Assembly (NCBI GenBank): GCA_001574975.1
Contig: KQ965821.1
Span: forward strand, 139,768-203,767
Length of the DNA: 64,000 nucleotides
Direction of reading: 5' to 3'
Origin: Gonapodya prolifera JEL478
Taxonomy: Eukaryota; Monoblepharomycota; Monoblepharidomycetes; Monoblepharidales; Gonapodyaceae
In this document: positions 47,100-58,811 of the stretch, in pieces
Position numbering within the stretch: position 1 is the first letter of the stretch
Layout of the letters: every line of letters starts with the position of its first letter
Translations under genes and position numbers: made by a program
The notes under the pieces: generated by a model
Database searches by the model: none
The model's input: only the letters and a program-made list of their open reading frames with translations
What the model was told of the DNA's origin: nothing

Positions 47100-50000
47100 A
47101 TGCCTCTCGCACAGGACAGGACGGGAAACATTCTGGTCCACGGGGCCCGAGTTCGTGAAAGTGCGAGTGGATCGTTAGTTGGACTATTGAGGGGAGAGCG
47201 GGACGAGGCACGAAGCGAGAATGGACTGAGGAGACGGAGTGACGGCGAAGGCGCTGAACGGAAGACGGAGAAGGTGAGTGAGGAAAACAGCGATACTGGC
47301 TTTCAACATATTAGTCACTCTCTGGGTTGCAGTGTCTGCCACCGGAGATTCTTTTCCTGGTCTTCATGCTCGTCCCAGCAACATCTCTCGTGCGCTGTGA
47401 ACGAGTGAACCAGCGGTGGCGGCGTGTCGTTGTTGGAAACTCCAATCGCCTTTGGAATCGCCTTTTGAGAGACGAGTTTGGTGTTGATGCCAAAGAGGAG
47501 GGAGGAGGTGTGGAAAGACTGTGGGGCTGCGGAAGTTTGGGGATTGACGGACCATGGAAGGGAATTGGGGGAACGTTTTTTGAAGAGATGAATGGGACAG
47601 GCAATGTGAGTCTCGTCATGACAGAGAGGCGGATAAGCGCATGCAGCATACAGAACACATTCCAATCTTGTTGCTTTATCGTACAGCTCCAGTCAGCGTC
47701 ACTGATACCCGGCCCTCTCTCCATGAACTCACACCCCGTTCAAACCGTACCCTCTGCCACTCTACACCCCAAACGGATCTACAAATCCCACTTAAATATT
47801 ACGCGAGGGTTATCGTCGACCCTTTGTCTTACGCAGTCTTCCAATGCCGCAATTCTTCGTCTGCCATCCTTCATACCTTCCGCAACCAACTCGACATATA
47901 CTCCCTCCCTCCCAATCATCGGTCACATTACAATTCAGTCCCACTCGACCTCCTCTTCTGCATCAATTTTGCCCGCAACAGTGAGAAGACTCGCACCGTT
48001 TGCGGCTTGGGTAGAAGACCCCGCCGATGTCTATACTGTGGCTCTTGAGTCTGGTGTCTTGTTCTGGCTGGATCCCACGCAAAGCGACCGAATCCTTGCC
48101 TTTGATCTAGCTGCTCCAGAACTGCGGACTACTTCCTCGCCTCACTCTGCCCAGTGGTCCGATCCCATGGAATTCGAAGTGGAGGGTCGGAGTGAACAAG
48201 GACAAACGGAATCACAAATTCTAGATTTTGGTGTCGCTGAGAGTGACTGTGCTCATCATGGGGTTCCGCAAGTTGTGGACGAGCATGAAACGCTTCGCGA
48301 CTCTGACGTCAACCCCATGGTAGTTGACGTATCGAGTGGTCACAACGGGGTCTACTTCATGGAGCATACTGAAGGAATTATCGACCTTCTTTCCGATACT
48401 GCCACTGGAATATTTTGTCCTGGACCCATCGACGTGATGCCTGGATCGTCGCATACAATCGAGTTGAATGAGGAACATTCCTATTCGGACAACAGAAACG
48501 CTGAAATGTCCAACGTCTCAGCCATCCCTGAACCGACAGAATCGGACGTCCACACAACTTACCATACTTTGCGCATCTCGACTTCTCCTGCTGTCCGGCC
48601 ACCTACTCTTAACCCCTCCCTCCGCCTCGCCCCTCACCCTCATTCGCTTGGCCTCATACTCCCCACATCTACGTCCGCTGTTGTTTCCTTCGACGATGCC
48701 AGCACGATGCGGGCATGGCGCGTTGTTCGTTCTCCGTCCAACCAACCCGGCACCTCAGGCGCCCTATCCGTTGTCGCATCCTCAACCACTCCACCGACTC
48801 CACCCTCTCGCCCAACATTTTCAATGAATGTCCACGGCGGTACGGTGGTTACGGCTGATCGGCGAGGGAGGGTGTGCTTGTACCCTACGCCCTCCGACAG
48901 TACCGAGGAGCTCGGAGCTCCGGACGCATTCCTCCTGCCCCGTCAGTGGGGCGACTGGGCAACGGTGAATGTGGCTACGTGGGGTGGGAGGGTCACTGTT
49001 GGCGGGTCCAGGGGGGTGTACTATGTTCTGGAGCAATGTGCTACAGGGTGGCGCTGTGTCCACGTGTTGAGAACTGGCGGGGAGGTGGATGGTGAATGGG
49101 TTTTGGAGGGTGAAGGAGATGATGAGGGGGACGACAGCGACGGGGAGGACGAAGGCGATGCGACTGTCCCGGGAAATGGACCCGCACAAGGAATGGCGTC
49201 CTCGACGGGTAACAGCGCAGGCATTGCTTTGGCTCGGGACTTCATCGTGCCTTCGGACTTGACTGGCGTGCCTGTTGCTGTACAGCAAGCAAGGGAAGCC
49301 CCGCTTCATACCCTGCTTGCTGGTCGTTTACCGCGCGTTGTCACTGAACAAGCTATGCAACATCCAGTTGTCGGCTTGGACGGTGACGTTGACATGATTG
49401 GGGCAAATTCAAGTGGTGTAGATCCCGGTTCGGACTTTGTTGAACAGGAAGGGTGGAATAGCACCCCAGGGGGATGGATCGCGCAGGCTGCCGAAGGACC
49501 TCACGGGTTTCCCATCCCCGAGGATCTCTCCGATTGGAACGCACTTACCGCTATGCCAGTACCATCAGACGTTGATGCTGTAGAGGCCCCGCCGACGGCG
49601 CCTATTCCTCCTCCCTTGGCACCTCTTATACCACCACTACCGCTACCGCGTCACTTTTCTCCTATGACACTCTCGCAGGGACCTCACCATGTCCTTGCCA
49701 GCGGGCGGATGGGTGACGAAGTTGTGGTGTGGGACGTGTCCAGGACTAGTGCTCAGACTCGGGGCGGAGCAGTGGGGCATGTGCTGAGATTGGGTGATGT
49801 GGTCAGGCAGGTGCCGGGTCGGTGGGACGAGCTGAGGTTCGCCGAATTATGTGGGAGCGGTCGAGAAGTGGTCGTCGGTGCAGTTCGGGGGAGCACCAGG
49901 TCAGGCGGTACTCATGACGCAGAAACGGGTGGCGAATTGGGTCGGGAGGGCGAAACGCTCCTGTGTGTGTGGGATTTCGGTGCAGGTGGTGAACCAAACA

Positions 50001-50248
50001 TTGAAGAAGAGGTGTTGCGAGATTTGGAGCTGGCTCAGCGACCGTTTTCGGGCGATGCCAAAGGAAAGGGCAAGTCGACGGAACCAGGAAAAGCGCCTTC
50101 GCTTCGTTACAGGACGCGGATGTGGGAGAGAGTAAGGCTGGAGGTCGGAAAGGAGGAGACGTCAATCTTGGACGCCGGTGAGAGGGAACGCGAGCGGGAT
50201 GGGGTTGAAGTGTGGGTGGGGTGGGAGGTGGAGGTGGTTGTCGCGTAG
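47100..50248 (+). CDS. F-box protein with probable beta-propeller part
   Basis: F-box proteins carry substrates to SCF ubiquitin ligases. ATG 47100 starts a 58-residue charged exon (MPLAQDRTGNILVHGARV). A GTGAGT ... GTTGCAG intron leads to the F-box: CLPPEILFLVFMLVPATSL, VRCERVNQRWRRVVVGN, NRLWNRLLRDEFG (about residues 59-110). A probable in-frame intron (47606-47686) follows. The rest, about 900 residues, has WD-like strands separated by Ser/Pro/Asp-rich loops: FAAWVEDPADVYTVALESG, MNVHGGTVVTADRRGRVCL, VLASGRMGDEVVVWDVSR, LLCVWDFGAGGEPN. The repeats are irregular, so a propeller is inference. An acidic run (EGEGDDEGDDSDGEDEGD) lies near 49110. Stop at 50248. Target unknown. Confidence 0.75.
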
Positions 50249-50574
50249 CCTTGTAATGATTGTGGGGACGTGGATTTTGTTGAAAGGCAATACGTACGCC
50301 GAGGACGGGTGTTGAGGTTCGTAACTGTATGGAAAGATTCCCGATAGTTGTGGTGTTCGCAGCGAGGATAATTTGTGGTATCATGTTGTGCTTTCGAACA
50401 TATGTACAATAGTAACTTTCGGACTCGCTCTTGAGAACTCTACCTGTGATGATGTAAAATGGCACTCGCGTTCATTACGTTGCAATCCATTCAACTCTGA
50501 AAGAGAATGTAAATTTTAGAGCCAATACCGTACAAAGTCGAAAGTTTTGAGTTTACACAGTAAATAACAAAAAG
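50249..50574. other. Convergent 3' flanks
   Basis: About 325 bp between opposed stops; AT-rich. No feature found. Confidence 0.5.
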
Positions 50575-53352
50575 TCAGGCTGGATGTCGGCGGTAAGCCC
50601 ACGATGCCGTTCCATGTAGGACTGCCATCATAGTGAGAAGGAGATTCGCATTTTTCGAGTCCAAAATATGATTTGTGTGGAGGTGAGTTTTGACGTAGAC
50701 TGCTGACAAATCAGGATGTGATAGCCTCTGCCGTATCCTGCATGGAAAGTTAGTCGTTGTTCACACTTCCCTAGATGACTTCTCACTTGACTTACGTTCC
50801 AACTTCTTGACCTGTGGCAAAATCATAGATTTCCCAATCTCGAACCACTTTCGAGCAGCTAAGGTTCAAACCCAAACGAGGTCCCGAGTTGGTAGTACAC
50901 TGGTCAGTTTCGTATGGTGGTCTAAAGGTTTACAATGACATCACATACCATCTTCCGAGCGCTAATTCCACCACCAAGTATCTTCTGTAGCTTTCTTCGA
51001 GATCTCCCGCGCTTACATCTTTGCCCCATACGGTGCTTGCTCCCGTCAGTTGTGCAACCTCGAAGTCCCATCCAAGCATTCGTGGGAAGAAACCAACAGG
51101 ACTCAATCGACCGACAATGTTGAAAGCGTCGGAACCGATCGATTCTCTAGCTCGCCGAGCAAGTGAGCTTGCTGATGTCTTCTGGTTTTTATCGTGATCT
51201 TGATTGTTGGTGGTCGATTTCTGTTTTCCAAACATTCTTGATAGTGTATTCGGCTTGCCAGGCCCAGGGTCGTCGTTGCCAGTCTTCAGTTGAATTCGTT
51301 CACGAACAGTAACATGCGACAGCCCAAAGAGAGGTGAAGGGATAAAATCAAGATCTGTGTCACATTATTGAGACAGCATTTTGTATCGGAAGTCAAGACA
51401 TTCTGGATGAAGCGGGACACATACTGAGGATTTCTTTTTCACCCTCCATGAGCATTAGTTTCACATTTTTGAGTGTGTTGAACCACTGGGCGAGGTGAAA
51501 TAATGAAGAATAACAGGTTGATTAGAATGTGCAGTACAAATAAGTTCTCAAGTCAGATTCTTACCCCTCCACCGTTATACGACAGTTTGTACATTGCTGG
51601 CGATTGTTCCATTGGCATTGAGATGCGGTTGTGTTGAATTAAATAACCTCAAAATTTTGATTTAGTTGGTTCCATGACTCACGGACTTCAATCATTTCAG
51701 AAAAGGACGATGTAGTCATTCCAGTATGATTAAAACTATCAATCCAGCTGTATATGATGTCAGGCATTGACACCGTCGATCCAGAGAGAGCCAAAGCCGT
51801 GAACTCCATTCCTCGGGATGAGTGGGAAAGTGTTCCGCCTCGGGCTTCTTGTGATTGGAGATTTAATGGTGACGTTGGTGATGTAACCTTTGGAACGTTA
51901 CTGGCTGGTGGATGTTGGCGACACAAATTTGAGGTGTAGAATAACGGTTTTTGACAAGATGTCGTGGTACGCACTCTTCTCAGCTTGGTGTCGCCTTCTC
52001 AACGTTTTCTCGGAGGACAAATCTTTTCTCGATAGAAGTGGGTCCGGAGATTCTGCTGAACTTTTCGTTGAGTCCATGGTGCTTTCATTGGATCTACTAC
52101 TTGATTGCGAGGTGCTCTCAAGAGAATCATTCATTCTGGGAGACTTGGTATTGACTGTCTTTAAAGTAGTGGACCCTGTCACGCTGCTCCCTGAAGATGA
52201 TTCTTTGAACTGTCGTAGAGCATCTCCCATCTTGCCTGAGGAGTGGGAGAGTGAATCAACAGTCTCGAGTGGGGTCGGTATGGAAGCACGACGACTTCCA
52301 GATCGCGTAAGAGGACCGCCTGGAAGCGGCGGGGGACTGAGAAGTGAATTGGGTTTGGTGTTCGATGACATTTCTTGCTCGGAGGACAGCTGCAGCTCCT
52401 CCCTTCCTCCCTCTTTCAAGGATGACTGCGACTGATTCGTCATGTCAGAATACCCTTGCTGCCTACCTGCGCCATTTGATCCATGTAATTCCGCCCTTGA
52501 ATGAGACGACGTCGCAGCTAATATCTGCAAGTCTTGACTTTGTGATTGCGAGAGAATCTGCCCTGAACGCTGAATCGAGTCCAATTCTGGAGTGGAGTTG
52601 TTGCGATTATTGGTCTCTTTAGTGGAGGGAGGGGGGGCACCACGCGTTGTAAGCTGTGTCGATGTCGTGGCTCCCTGATCCACTTCAACAGGCATTGCAT
52701 AAACGCTCCCACTGTTTTCCAACCCGGGGTCAGACTTTCTGTTTTCTCGAGTGGATGGCTCATCATCTCCCCTCTCGATCTTATCGTTACGAGCTCCACG
52801 CCGATTGGAGGAATCGGACTTGGCGGACGTGCCTGCGCTTGATCTCGAGCCCTCTGACCGCCGGTCATGGGAATCTCGCTTTCCCGAGAGTGGCATTCCA
52901 GGATTCCTCGCACCGCGAGGAGTAGCGCCAGTTGTCACACTTTGCATGCTCGATCCCACGGCGGAGTTATTTCTTGACGCCATCGCTGCCGCTCCATCGT
53001 CGACAGCTGAAGCTGCCCGCGGCATCACAACACCTTGGGAGTGCAGCCACGGGTCAGTACTCTTGAAGCTTGTGCGAGGAACAATGCGTCGTTTCTGCGA
53101 GTTGAGGTTGCTGATGGTGAGCTCCAGCGCCGGTGAACTGCCGAGCGACATGAACGAGCCCTGTGGAGACGAAGACTCGCTCGACGTTCCAGTGCTCGAT
53201 GTCCAGTCTCCGTTTGACGACTCGGAGGACTCATTCGTCCTGACGGGAGCGTGTGCAAGTTGAGGACTGCGCGCAGACTCGTGATCGCACGAGTGCGTCA
53301 ATTGGACGCGATGCGGGAGTGGGGATGCGGTCCGCTCACCATTTGGGTTCAC
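50575..53352 (-). CDS. Large Ser-rich protein with an unknown C-terminal domain
   Basis: I do not recognise the family. The large exon (about 53270-51940) encodes some 430 residues rich in Ser, Thr, Arg and Asp (SSESSNGDWTSSTGTSSES; RGARNDKIERGDDEPSTR), probably disordered and phosphorylated. Smaller exons carry more regular sequence: MPDIIYSWIDSFNHTGM, MPMEQSPAMYKLSYNGGG, FAQWFNTLKNVKLMLMEG, DLDFIPSPLFGLSHVTV, NIVGRLSPVGFFPRMLGW, DLEESYRRYLVVELALGR, KVVRDWEIYDFATG and SHPDLSAVYVKTHLHTN, with stop at 50575. That patterned region, about 250 residues, is likely the folded domain. The 5' end is unresolved: the open frame reaches 53352 without an ATG, and a GTGAGC/GCGCAG pair at about 53337-53271 may remove part of it. 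Confidence 0.55.
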
Positions 53353-53431
53353 AATCGACCAGATTCGTTATAAGGGGTCCCCTGTCCCTTTATGCTGCGA
53401 GGAAGGGGTTCTGTGAAGTTGGGAACGATCG

Positions 53432-53722
53432 TCAGGCAGCCAACTCCATCCACGTGATCGGGTATCCCAAGAGAGCATCACAAGGAAAGCGGGTCGGGAG
53501 ACGACGTTTCCAGCTGTCCTGAGTCGAGTTTACGTCCAGTAATGCCAAGAAGACCGTGTATTTGGGCGGAATATCGACGAAGAGCCGCTCCAAGCAATGG
53601 AGGAGCATGTAATAATAAGTAATCTGCTGGTCCCACTCAATGACATTGGTCGATGTACCACGTGCTTTGATGAAGATTTCGTAGATTTGATTCTGCAGCG
53701 AGTGGGAATGGTGTTCTTCCTG
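53432..53722 (-). mobile_element. Possible copia-type Gag (UBN2-like) remnant
   Basis: Reads EEHHSHSLQNQIYEIFIKAR, then WDQQITYYYMLLHCLERL, VDIPPKYTVFLALLDVN and STQDSWKRRLPTRF. The pattern W(D)xxI, then LxRL, then (I/L)PPxYxxFxALLDVN, then (T)xDxWxxxxxRL is that of Ty1/copia Gag domains. The piece is about 95 residues, has no ATG, and no protease, integrase or RT frame is nearby. It may alternatively be the last exon of an unknown gene, since an acceptor (GTTGCAG) precedes it. Confidence 0.35.
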
Positions 53723-53997
53723 CAACACAATGCCTCCAAAACTTCGGCTCCGTGTCCGCCCTCAGCGGTAATTTATTCACTTAATTGTAATTCACATATG
53801 TCGTGCTTCCGAACTCAAAGGGTGGGGCTTCGATGATTTGCTTTTGGGACCATGAAGTGCATTCACTAACAGTGTCAGAGCACCACCAAAAACGCCACGA
53901 ATTGAAAGGAGCGCAGGCGTAGTCTTAGTCCAATGATGCTGGCTGCAGAGTGTGCAGGACTGCTGTCGTCGTGCCGTAGTGACCTCGCACTTCATTC

Positions 53998-54734
53998 CTA
54001 CTTATCAATGTGCAGTCTCATCGAGTAGATACATTTTACTCCCCACAGCATCAGCTTGCGGGTGTGGTGGATGGAGTTGGGTTGGGCTTCGTGCAAATGC
54101 GGACCGCACACCAACATCGTCAGTTGTCACTCTCATTACTCACCGCAACGAAGCGTCGCCACCGTTTCCATTCGCCGTCGATCCTTTTCCACAGCTCCAT
54201 CGTCTTAAGGTGTGCTTTGGAGCCGTCGGGAAGTATCACCGTCACGAGGAAACGTGCCATGGTGAGGTCACCTGATTCATCGTCATCGTTTCGGGGTGTC
54301 AGATGGAATGTCCGCGTGCTCCGTATGGGATAGTCCACGCACCATGCTCCTCCAATTCCTTAAGCTTAAAGACTCGCTTTGTGGCCTTCATGGAGTCCAG
54401 TGTTTTGGACTGGAGGGCAACAAACGCTGCCAAAGACAACCATGTGAAAAAGTGCTCGCCGCGGAACGCCCTCGACCAGCAAGGCGATCGTATTACCTTC
54501 TGCTCCACTGATTTCGTCATGACCTGGCATCACGACAACCACATCGGGAGCGGAGCGATGCTGGAAGATACGGTGGAATCAGGAACGAGGAAAACAGACT
54601 TGTACATGACCAAAATTGGGCAAGAATAGGTCGATTGCAATGCGTACCTTCAATTTCTTTAAGGTTTTCGCCGGATCGCCAAAGCATTCTTCAAGTTCTT
54701 GGTGGAAGGCGTGAATGATGGGTTCTGTGGACAT
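53998..54734 (-). CDS. NTF2/SnoaL-like small protein
   Basis: ATG 54734 gives MSTEPIIHAFHQELEECF, then GDPAKTLKKLK. An intron is followed by HRSAPDVVVVMPGHDEIS, another by AFRGEHFFTWLSLAAFV, SKTLDSMKATKRVFKL and KELEEH, and another by LTMARFLVTVILPDGSKA and LKTMELWKRIDGEWKRWR. The last block is the two-strand end of the NTF2-like fold (RFLVTV-x-LPDG ... ELWKRIDGEWK), as in SnoaL/DUF4440 proteins. A short last exon of about 20 residues ends at 53998. About 150 residues, usual for this fold. Function not predictable. A second SnoaL-like gene in the window (6760-8344) has quite different flanks. Confidence 0.6.
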
Positions 54735-56103
54735 ACTTGGGGTGTCTCAATGTACTTTGAGCGAATCCACGACAAATTGGAATGAAAGGGAGCTTTATGA
54801 GTTGAATCGATGGAGGGGGGTTTCTACGAAACGATGGAAGATGCTTGAGGTTGCCGCATGTGCGCGACTGCTTGTCAGGTTTCTGCTTCTGAAGCTTTCC
54901 GAGCTCCGAAACAGAATATTGTTGTAATAGAGGGTAGCTAATGTACCTAAACTGGTCGGTGGTGCACCGAATACCCGTACCGATAATAATGTTTTGTTGA
55001 GTTTCACGGCCAATTCATACAACCTCACTCCAGCATTCCCCGAGGCCGTCCTGGTCCCCCTCCCACCGGCGCCACTCCCACTTCATTGTCTCCCCAGATT
55101 TTGGATCCATACCGCCCATTGGGCATCGGAATAAAAAACGAGACGCCAGTCTGAGGACACTCCTGAGTGCTTGTAAGCATCCCTCAGAGGCCCAATATAT
55201 AAACCATTCTTTGAGCGTCCACCCGTCCAGTCCTCCAGTCAACCCGGTTGCAGCGAGGTCTTTCGACGTCACTAAAACGCATCGCTAAAGGTAAATGCGA
55301 GCGATGATGGAAACCGGTCCTTTGCTTATCGAGCTCACATCGCTTTCTTGCCTTCCGCTGATCACTTCGGCACAAGAACGGAAATCTCTGACTGATAATG
55401 ACAATCGAGGTCGAGGACGTGACGGTCCAGCACTGTGGAAACGAGAAGTTTCACCACCTCTGGGCGAATGGCAACCTCCTCCACACGGTGGTGCTCCCCA
55501 TGGACGTGCCCTCGACGCGATCTCAGGGGACGTTCTCACGTACTTCCGCGCTCGTGGATACGAGTTCACCCAGCGTGCAGGAGACATGCTTCGTGACGGG
55601 GATCACCACGCACAAACATCAGTAACCGTCCAAGGGACCCCAACCAGCACTCGTGCGCTTTCATACAAAACTCTTTGCACCCATTTCCGTTTGGTTTCAA
55701 GATTGGCGTCAGCATCCCCCTGTAAAGGTTAGTGCTCTGTCCGCCCATTTCATGTGTGCTGGGCTGATATGCTTCCTCTATAGGAGTGACTCCCGATACG
55801 ATGATAGCTTTTCAGATAGTAGGGAGTTGTAGCGTATTGCCTGGAGTGCGAACAAGATACCTGTTTGTATTCCGAAATTCCCCAACTGGCCTTCACGCAC
55901 CCGCATTCCCACAATTGTCCCGATAAATACCGGTAAGTAAGGTTCAAGCAACCCATGGATCCGTGAATGAATGAAGCAGAAACGCGGTAAGCTGATGGAC
56001 AGTGCAGACAGGACCGCAGCACAAGTCCAACAGCCCAGACTTTGACCGCCGCCATCACTCCGAAAATTCATTCAACATCAGCGAAGAACGATCATCACCG
56101 AAC
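54735..56103. other. About 1.4 kb, one doubtful small ORF
   Basis: A plus-strand ATG-to-stop frame of 75 codons at 55398-55625 (MTIEVEDVTVQHCGNEKF) overlaps a longer frame (55295-55732) that contains DAISGDVLTYFRARGYEFTQ. Neither shows a known domain and they exclude each other. The segment 54930-55290 has no supportable exon. Confidence 0.35.
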
Positions 56104-57569
56104 ATGCCCCTCGACTCACTGCCCTCCGAAGTAACGGCGGCGATCCTCCACCAGCTCACCCCATTCACCGTGTGCTCTTCCCTGGCGTTGGCATCATGCC
56201 GCATGCAACTTGCTGTAATGCATTTTCTGGACGATAACGGACGAATCCCCCTCTCGATTCATGTGGTCTTTGTCCCAGATGCCGACGGAAACAGAGCTTC
56301 AGGCACTGCGGTGACTGCTGTCACGGTGAAACTCTTTGGTCGGTTCCAAAATCTCACAGGAAGAGGATGAATCGCTGGGTCGGTGACTGTCCATATCCGC
56401 GCCATGGTGTTCGAGGACTTGGCAAGAGACCAGCATCAGGACTTCCACGAACTCCTGGCGAGAACTATTGGCAGAAAGCGTGGTCATGACGCTACCCGCG
56501 AAATGGAGTCCGTGGAACAGTCTTATTTTGCGTGGTTCATGGGAGCCTTGGACAAGCTCTTAGGAAGAGCCAGCTTCGTCCCCACCGTACCCACAGAGTC
56601 GTCGGAAACCAAAACAGAGGAAGTGCATGAACCAGGTCACAAGTTCCTCCTCCACCTGACCCGGGTCACAATCAATCAAGACACCCTTTCCACGCTGTCC
56701 GACGGGGCGTTTCGCTGTGTCGTATCAACCTTGCAGCAGATGGCCCCAGTGCGAGAGGACAAGAGTTCCTCTTTCAACTGTATTCCTTGTTTGTTGTTGA
56801 TGCGATGTGGGCCTGTTGCGTCCGTCCACTGCTTCTCACAGATGCCACCAGAGACAGACGAATGAGGAGACAGCGCGGGGTACGTGGAAGTCCTCGAGGT
56901 ATTCCCAAGTGTCGACAAGCTGGAAATCCAGTCGGCTGAGAATCACTGCGATTGTGACCGCATGCATAGCAGGCTCAAGCGATTGAAGACATCTGGCCAA
57001 GAGGCAAGGGTCTTCAAGCTCACCGTCCTTGAGCAGAGGTGCCGCTGAACACTGCGTGTGGTGAAAACGTCATCATGGTCTCGTACTTCTTCTCCAATGT
57101 CAGTCACTGCGGCATACTTTTGCTGGACGAGGACACGCGGCTGATTCCTATCAGCGGACCTAACGCGATCTCGCCGAAAAGATCTGTGCGCACGTCGGTG
57201 GTGCAAACCAGGCCTCCTAAACCAGACTATGCCCGTGAAAGATCACTCGTTTCTCCTGAAATCCAGAAACAAGTCTCCGCCATCCAGCAGCGTGTTTTTG
57301 CAGCTACGTTCCCGCGTTTGAACATTATGGTGGCGCTCATACCTTCTTCACGGTTGCACCGGGAGCTTATGTTATTAAGCACGTCCGCGGAGGATTGGAT
57401 TCAGGTGCTGCCCCTGCTCCCATCTGAGCACATTTGCCTGACGCCGGAGAGCGCTTCCCTGCCTTGGACGGAGGACGACACCGAGCTCGTCGAGGAGATT
57501 GCTGTGCTCTTGAGAGGACGGGGGAAGATTGTGGTGGTGGACACGTCTGTTCGTCGTACGGCACACTGA
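56104..57569 (+). CDS. F-box-like protein, gene structure unresolved
   Basis: ATG 56104 starts MPLDSLPSEVTAAILHQLTP, then FTVCSSLALASCRMQLAV, an F-box-like helix set. The next block begins near 56383 in another frame (VHIRAMVFEDLARDQHQDF; YFAWFMGALDKLLGRASF; LHLTRVTINQDTLSTLSD). Further blocks are at 56880-57045 (EVLEVFPSVDKLEIQSAEN, leucine-rich-repeat-like) and 57039-57569 (VSYFFSNVSHCGILLLDED; RLNIMVALIPSSRLHREL; ELVEEIAVLLRGRGKIVVVD). The blocks need introns at about 56310-56385, 56860-56880 and 57045-57060. Splice signals there are poor, so frameshifts or decay are possible. The N-terminal motif suggests an SCF adaptor; confidence in function is low. Confidence 0.45.
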
Positions 57570-57805
57570 GGATAACCTTTCCATGGGACTGTTGTATGAA
57601 GTTTGATTGATCGGCTTGTGAGAGTAATTTTTTTGGGCCCGGATCGTTGGAATATCTCCTTTTGAGGAATAGGCAATCATAGAACGTAGTCGTCATGTCA
57701 AGCCGGTATCACGTCATTCATCATTCATTTTCGAGATTCACTGTCTTTCACAATTACGTGCCACAACAGAGGTATAAATACACATAGCGAAGTGCTTCGC
57801 CAGAC

Positions 57806-58412
57806 TCAAACTTTCGCCTCGACGCGGTAGAGCGTCGGAGCACCAGCCGTCTTTCCCCGAAGCTTCTTGTTCATGTCCTGGTGACCAGGCAAAGAAGATT
57901 AGCGAGTCCACACAAGTAGGAGCAACTACAAAAGCCCTCACGATGAAGTGCGGAGCTTTCATGTGCGCCTCGATAGACTTCTGGTCCTTCCAGTGCTGTA
58001 ATGGGTGAGCATTGCGCATAGAACGGTGAAAGTGAGAGATCATCTCCGGCATTATTCCATCGTTGGCCCACGCACCTCGATGAAAATGAACGTCGCCGGA
58101 TCACTAAAGTCCCAGCGTTAGTCGTCATCTCTGCTAGCGAAGGAATGTCGGACGAGCTCCACCACACTCACGCTTTGTCCTGCACAACAGTGTAGTCGAT
58201 GCAGCCGACATCGTTCTGTCGCGTGAGACGGGCGCCCTCCGCGAGGATTTCACCGACTTTCGAGGCCTCTTCCTTCTTGGCCTTGAGAATCACAACTGGA
58301 ACGGTGTGAAAGATACGCCCGGGTTCCGAGAATATTTTGGTCCAAAGTCAGATTCCAATGAAGATGGACGATTCCGCGAAAATAGAAACTGCTCACTCAT
58401 GCGTTGAGCCAT
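57806..58412 (-). CDS. Second ABM-like small protein, paralogue of 31739-32417
   Basis: ATG 58412 gives MAQRM, then an intron, VILKAKKEEASKVGEIL and NDVGCIDYTVVQDK; an intron, DPATFIFIE; an intron, HWKDQKSIEAHMKAPHFI; an intron, DMNKKLRGKTAGAPTLYR and VEAKV, with stop at 57806. Introns fall at the same places as in the paralogue, with one more that splits FIFIE/HWKD. Clear vertical duplicate: same size, same ABM core. The pair differ at most surface positions, so the duplication is not recent. 400 bp upstream lies a siderophore-type MFS gene on the same strand. Confidence 0.8.
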
Positions 58413-58811
58413 TTTGGAAATGCAGTGCGGAGGGACAAGCGTGTAGTCGGTATCAATGAAAAGATTTGTCGGGAAGTTCGATCCGAGACCCGAACCATTT
58501 GACCGTAGTCAAGTTGGTACACATCCCTACCTGATACCTTTCACATTTCTGAAGTGGCGATACATTCGCTCCCGATTGTCATAATCTGGATACAGCCAGG
58601 GGTGATACTTGTCACAATTTTCCAGAGCAGAGAATCCATGTTGACATTATTACGCAAAACTGCCCGCTCTCCCTACATCAAGCTAACGAGGGGATTTCTC
58701 TAGGGTATTAAAACTATGTAGTACCGTGCACCCGGACGTGGTAGATTAAACTCTCTCCGTTTCACCTTCTACTTGTTGTAAACAATTTCGGCCGCTGGAA
58801 CGATATGGAGT
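58413..58811. other. Intergenic, promoter side of the second ABM gene
   Basis: Contains at about 58584-58612 the block AATCTGGATACAGCC, which recurs almost unchanged near 63313-63340. No exon found. Confidence 0.4.
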
